Shown here piece by piece: positions 60,988-64,000 of a stretch of 64,000 nt of DNA (the first letter of the stretch is position 1; the number at the start of each line of letters is the position of its first letter). The position numbers were made by a program, and so were the translations under genes. The DNA comes from Pyxicephalus adspersus (taxonomy: Eukaryota; Chordata; Amphibia; Anura; Pyxicephalidae). The notes beneath the pieces were generated by a model. The model saw nothing but the letters and a program-made list of their open reading frames with translations, was not told where the DNA came from and did not search any database. The stretch lies in contig NC_092866.1 in assembly GCF_032062135.1 (NCBI RefSeq), positions 24,775,734 through 24,839,733 on the forward strand, in the 5' to 3' direction.

Positions 60988-61491
60988 ACAGGTAGTCCCC
61001 GGGTTACATACGAGATAGGGACTGTAGGTTTGTTCTTAAGTTGAACTTGTTTGTAAGTTGGAACAGGTACATTATTTTAATAAATGTAATTAGGACAGAT
61101 ATTTGTCCCAACATATTATTAGGCACCGTGGTGTCAGTTACTGTATAAAATCCTCACTGTGAATTATTCACAAACAAAGCAAAAAAAGAAAAATTTTTAT
61201 GGAGCCTAGACATTCATTAATTTCTAAAGCAAGCTGTATTTTGAAATGCAAAAATAAACAACTGCAGAGTTTGTCTTGGTCACTAAAGAATTACAAGAGG
61301 TTGCAGAAAGAGCTCACCCCTGTAAGATCACCCACAACCTCAGCTGTGTTTAGCAAAAGATTTCTTCTGCAAGTCATGCAAGTCAACTCCCCTCTTCAAG
61401 CCTTCGTCCTGCACAGAGCGAGCAGGGAAGCCTTGTTCGTATCTAGGAGGCGTCCATATGTCAGATGTACTGAACCTGGGGACTCCCTGTA
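60988..61491. mobile_element. MITE with ACAGGTAGTCCCCGGGTT termini
   Basis: Left end ACAGGTAGTCCCCGGGTTAC; right end AACCTGGGGACTCCCTGT, which is the inverted form ACAGGGAGTCCCCAGGTT. The first 90 bases repeat TAAGTTG/GTAAGTTGGAAC words. A 97-codon frame inside it (61199-61492) reads through the right terminal repeat and is taken as non-coding. The element abuts a CR1 tail fragment, so it probably inserted into that LINE. Confidence 0.75.
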
Positions 61492-63044
61492 GTTACATAA
61501 TTTTTTATATAAAATATATAACAAAAAATGTGCTAACAAAAAGCATTCAAAAAGGAGGTAAGGGCAAATGAGCTGATCATTCTGCTGCCCTTTCTTTCAC
61601 TATCCAGTTACAATCTGGGGGCAAAACACGCATGGAGACTTAGCAGGAAGTGAGAGGAAAACTTTACCGTGTGAATTTCCATTAGACAGTTGTCACAGGT
61701 AAAATGTGTCCTAATTTCTCATCTGTTCCTGATGGCAACTCATAATACTGGATTTACCCCCACTTTCATTTTAGTGATCAGGACAAATAAAATGGGACGT
61801 TAGTTCAAATAAAAAATTGTAGTTATATTTTAAAATGCGATCAACTAAAATAGCCGTGTTGTTAGCTAAATGAGATCTGAAAGCCCATAAGGTCGTGGCT
61901 GTACAATTGCAGTCCAAAAAATATAAAGTGACATCCAAGCAATAACATTTCTACTACTTCAGCATTAAACAAAATGCTATGGACAGATCAGTGTTCAAGA
62001 AACATGATAGCAGCCACGTATCGGTATAGGAATCAGGGAAATTCTATGAATTCTACAATACTAAAAAAAAATGAAAAAACAAATACATGCCAGTTACACA
62101 TAATGTTTTTCCAGAGTAGTTCTGTTACTGTGGAGATTAGCAAATCATGAAACAGAATATATTCTCACTGTAGTTCGCATGAATTTCTTCCTAAGGGAGG
62201 ATACAAGATACTTAGCTACGATTCAAAATGTGTATCAAGAAAAGACATGGGAAAGGTATGAGTCCTTGATAGAAAGAATAGATTTTACTGCATAAGTAAC
62301 CTGCTGGAATTTAACAAGTTGATTACATACCATGGACTGTAGCTGAATTGCTGTAATGCTGAGTGAACTCAGCTTTAAAAAATACATAAATGCCTTTATA
62401 AAAAAAAAAAAACAACAACAACCTCCAGTTTATAGCTAAATATACTCAGCATAACACCCTCACACCAGCCAATAAACATGTCATGAATATCGATTGCCAT
62501 ATGTAGCTGTGTCACTTAAGGATTTGAACCAAGTTTGTTCTCTCTGTTGCGCCCATGCTAAGTTAATGTTTTTGTTTTAGTTTTTTTTTCAATGGGGCAA
62601 GATTTAACATGCACACTTTCTAGGAAAACAGGCTTCATGGTTTTCTTGCAATCATCATGTTATAAGGATGGGGCATGATGTTGTTTTAACAGCCTACTAT
62701 TTTCTGGTCAATGTAAAATGATTTTCTAAGCAATTTTTTAACCTCCTTCTGATTCAGTTTTTATGCCGGAATGACCTGCACATGTATTACTAAAATAGAA
62801 TAAACATGCAGATTGTACTTTGGTTGCTTTTTCCCTGCTACCCCAAGTACCAGTATATGAAATTCAAACTACAGATCTCTAACATAAAATATGCACTGCT
62901 GTAATGCATTGTTAAATTAGGAATTACTTAAAATAACTTGTTATATCACAGAGAGTGGGACCATGCTGTTGACCAACCAAACATTTGAAAATGACATTAA
63001 TGATTAGTACACAATTAATTATTAATACACATATATTGTACTAC
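61492..63044. other. non-coding stretch, no gene seen
   Basis: AT-rich with an A-run followed by CAACAACAACAA at 62400-62421. No recognised feature. Confidence 0.5.
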
Positions 63045-63202
63045 TAGATTGTAAGCTCTTCGGGGCAGGGTATTCTCCTCCTGTATCACTGTCTGTATTA
63101 GTCTGTCATTTGCAACCCCTATTTATTTGTACAGCGCTGTGTAATATGTTGGTGCTATATAAATCCTGTTTATTATTATTATTAATAATAATATTAATAA
63201 CA
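63045..63202 (+). repeat. L2-type LINE 3' tail with TTA/AAT microsatellite
   Basis: TAGATTGTAAGCTCTTCGGG, CACTGTCTGTATTAGTCTGT, GTACAGCGCTGTGTAATATG then TTGGTGCTATATAAATCC leads into a TTATTATTA/AATAATAAT stretch. This is the typical 3' end of L2-type LINEs in frogs and fish, truncated before any coding sequence. Confidence 0.8.
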
Positions 63203-63869
63203 ATTGTAGTTTTGTTTGGAGATTATCAGGCGATTTCAGCAAAATTGCTGACCTGTAGCCTGTCCCTGTTTGTGATATCGCCTTTGTTCTTCGTAATATA
63301 GCTATCTATACTTAGTGCCTGCAAGGGTACATGGACTAAAAAATCCTATATTCCTTGCTGGATGCTATGGAAGACATAAAGGTATAGGTGGACAGTCCAC
63401 CAACATACTATACTACAGATATTTTACTGTTCGCCTTCTCCCAATGGATTCAGACACCTGTCTATGAAATGATACCTAGGGGCAGTTCGATTGGCCCTGT
63501 TTATTGGATCTTTCTTTACTGCATATATTTTAACATAACCAAAACAGAAGGGCATTCATTTATTTTACCCTGTAGTCTATTCTGGTGTAGCCTACTAACT
63601 ATACATATTGACATCCAATGTTTAAGTTTTCTTGTTTGCCAGGTTTAAATGTCAATACTGAGGGTGTTGGACAGCCACAGACTATAAAGTTTTTTAATTT
63701 TTTTAAATGATTCAAGAATTGCTTTTCATAATTATAGAGGGTCAGATGTTTACAATATTCAGAAAGTTTCTCTTATTAACCAGATTATTGTTTAAATGTA
63801 CCAACAATCCAACATAAAAGCCAACAGATGAATTCAGACACATATTTCAGTGACTGTTGTGTTTCTTCT
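63203..63869. other. non-coding stretch, no gene seen
   Basis: AT-rich. An 86-codon + strand frame (63388-63648) shows no family resemblance. Confidence 0.5.
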
Positions 63870-64000
63870 ACCGTGTTTCCCCGAAAATAAGACACTGTCT
63901 TATATTTTTTTGGCCTCCCAAAAACACACTAGGTCTTATTTTCAGGGTAGGTCTTATATACTTTTTTTAATGAAAAAAAACACTTACCATATTCATGGAG
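63870..64000. mobile_element. start of a CCCCGAAAATAAGAC-type DNA repeat, cut by window end
   Basis: Begins ACCGTGTTTCCCCGAAAATA then AGACACTGTCTTATA, with a second AGGTCTTATTTTCAGGGTAG block inverted to the first. This is a widespread vertebrate non-autonomous DNA repeat style. The right end lies outside the window. Confidence 0.6.

Noticed and set aside
61199..61492. 97-codon frame in the ACAGGTAGTCCCC element
   Set aside because: It reads across the terminal inverted repeat of a MITE and has no family resemblance.

Overview
This window looks like non-coding nuclear DNA from a frog, probably a ranoid-type anuran. It is AT-rich, with no operon structure and no full-length gene. Nearly everything identifiable is a transposable element of a kind typical of amphibian genomes: CR1/L2-type LINEs, an L1/Tx1-type LINE, a Ngaro/DIRS-type tyrosine-recombinase retrotransposon, a Tc1 element, TTAA-flanked piggyBac-type MITEs, several short palindromic DNA transposons and a tRNA-headed SINE. 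The species assignment is inference from repeat style; no gene identifies it.

The one convincing host-gene signal is a 49-codon terminal exon on the + strand (47111..47261). It has a strong splice acceptor, an open frame to a stop, and a possible polyadenylation signal about 1.5 kb downstream (48765). I cannot name the gene. If it is real, much of the window upstream of 47.1 kb may be intron. Several sequence-complex, homeobox-site-rich blocks (around 8.5, 22.0, 29.0, 40.9, 41.7, 53.5 and 60.3 kb) look like conserved non-coding elements, but this needs cross-species alignment.

Layout. 1-2.7 kb: plain AT-rich DNA. 2.69-3.61 kb: a TTAA-flanked piggyBac-type element with internal palindromes and a hairpin array. 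3.6-11.4 kb: mostly unannotated, one CNE candidate. 11.4-14.8 kb: a decayed minus-strand Ngaro-type retrotransposon in the order gag-like finger, reverse transcriptase, RNase H, tyrosine recombinase, SGNH-hydrolase-like segment. 15.67-16.01 kb: a second TTAA element. 16.83-16.95 kb: a 62-bp tandem duplication. 24.5-25.3 kb: CR1-type LINE 3' half. 32.4-36.0 kb: TACACACG-type MITEs. 37.1-38.4 kb: inverted second copy of the 2.69-kb element, with a 957-base run of N. 38.6-38.9 kb: SINE. 42.5-44.2 kb: longer CR1-type copy. 47.1 kb: terminal exon, followed by two foldback elements. 49.6-51.1 kb: L1/Tx1-type LINE on the minus strand. 54.2, 56.1 and 59.3 kb: three more TACACACG MITEs. 57.75-59.18 kb: Tc1 element split by a nested MITE. 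61.0-61.5 kb: another MITE. 63.0-63.2 kb: L2-type LINE tail. 63.87 kb to the end: start of another repeat.

No CRISPR array, rRNA or functional tRNA gene was seen. All transposon coding regions are broken, so none should be autonomous. Element boundaries rest on visible terminal repeats where stated and are otherwise approximate. Family names come from recognising protein or terminal motifs by eye, not from a database search.
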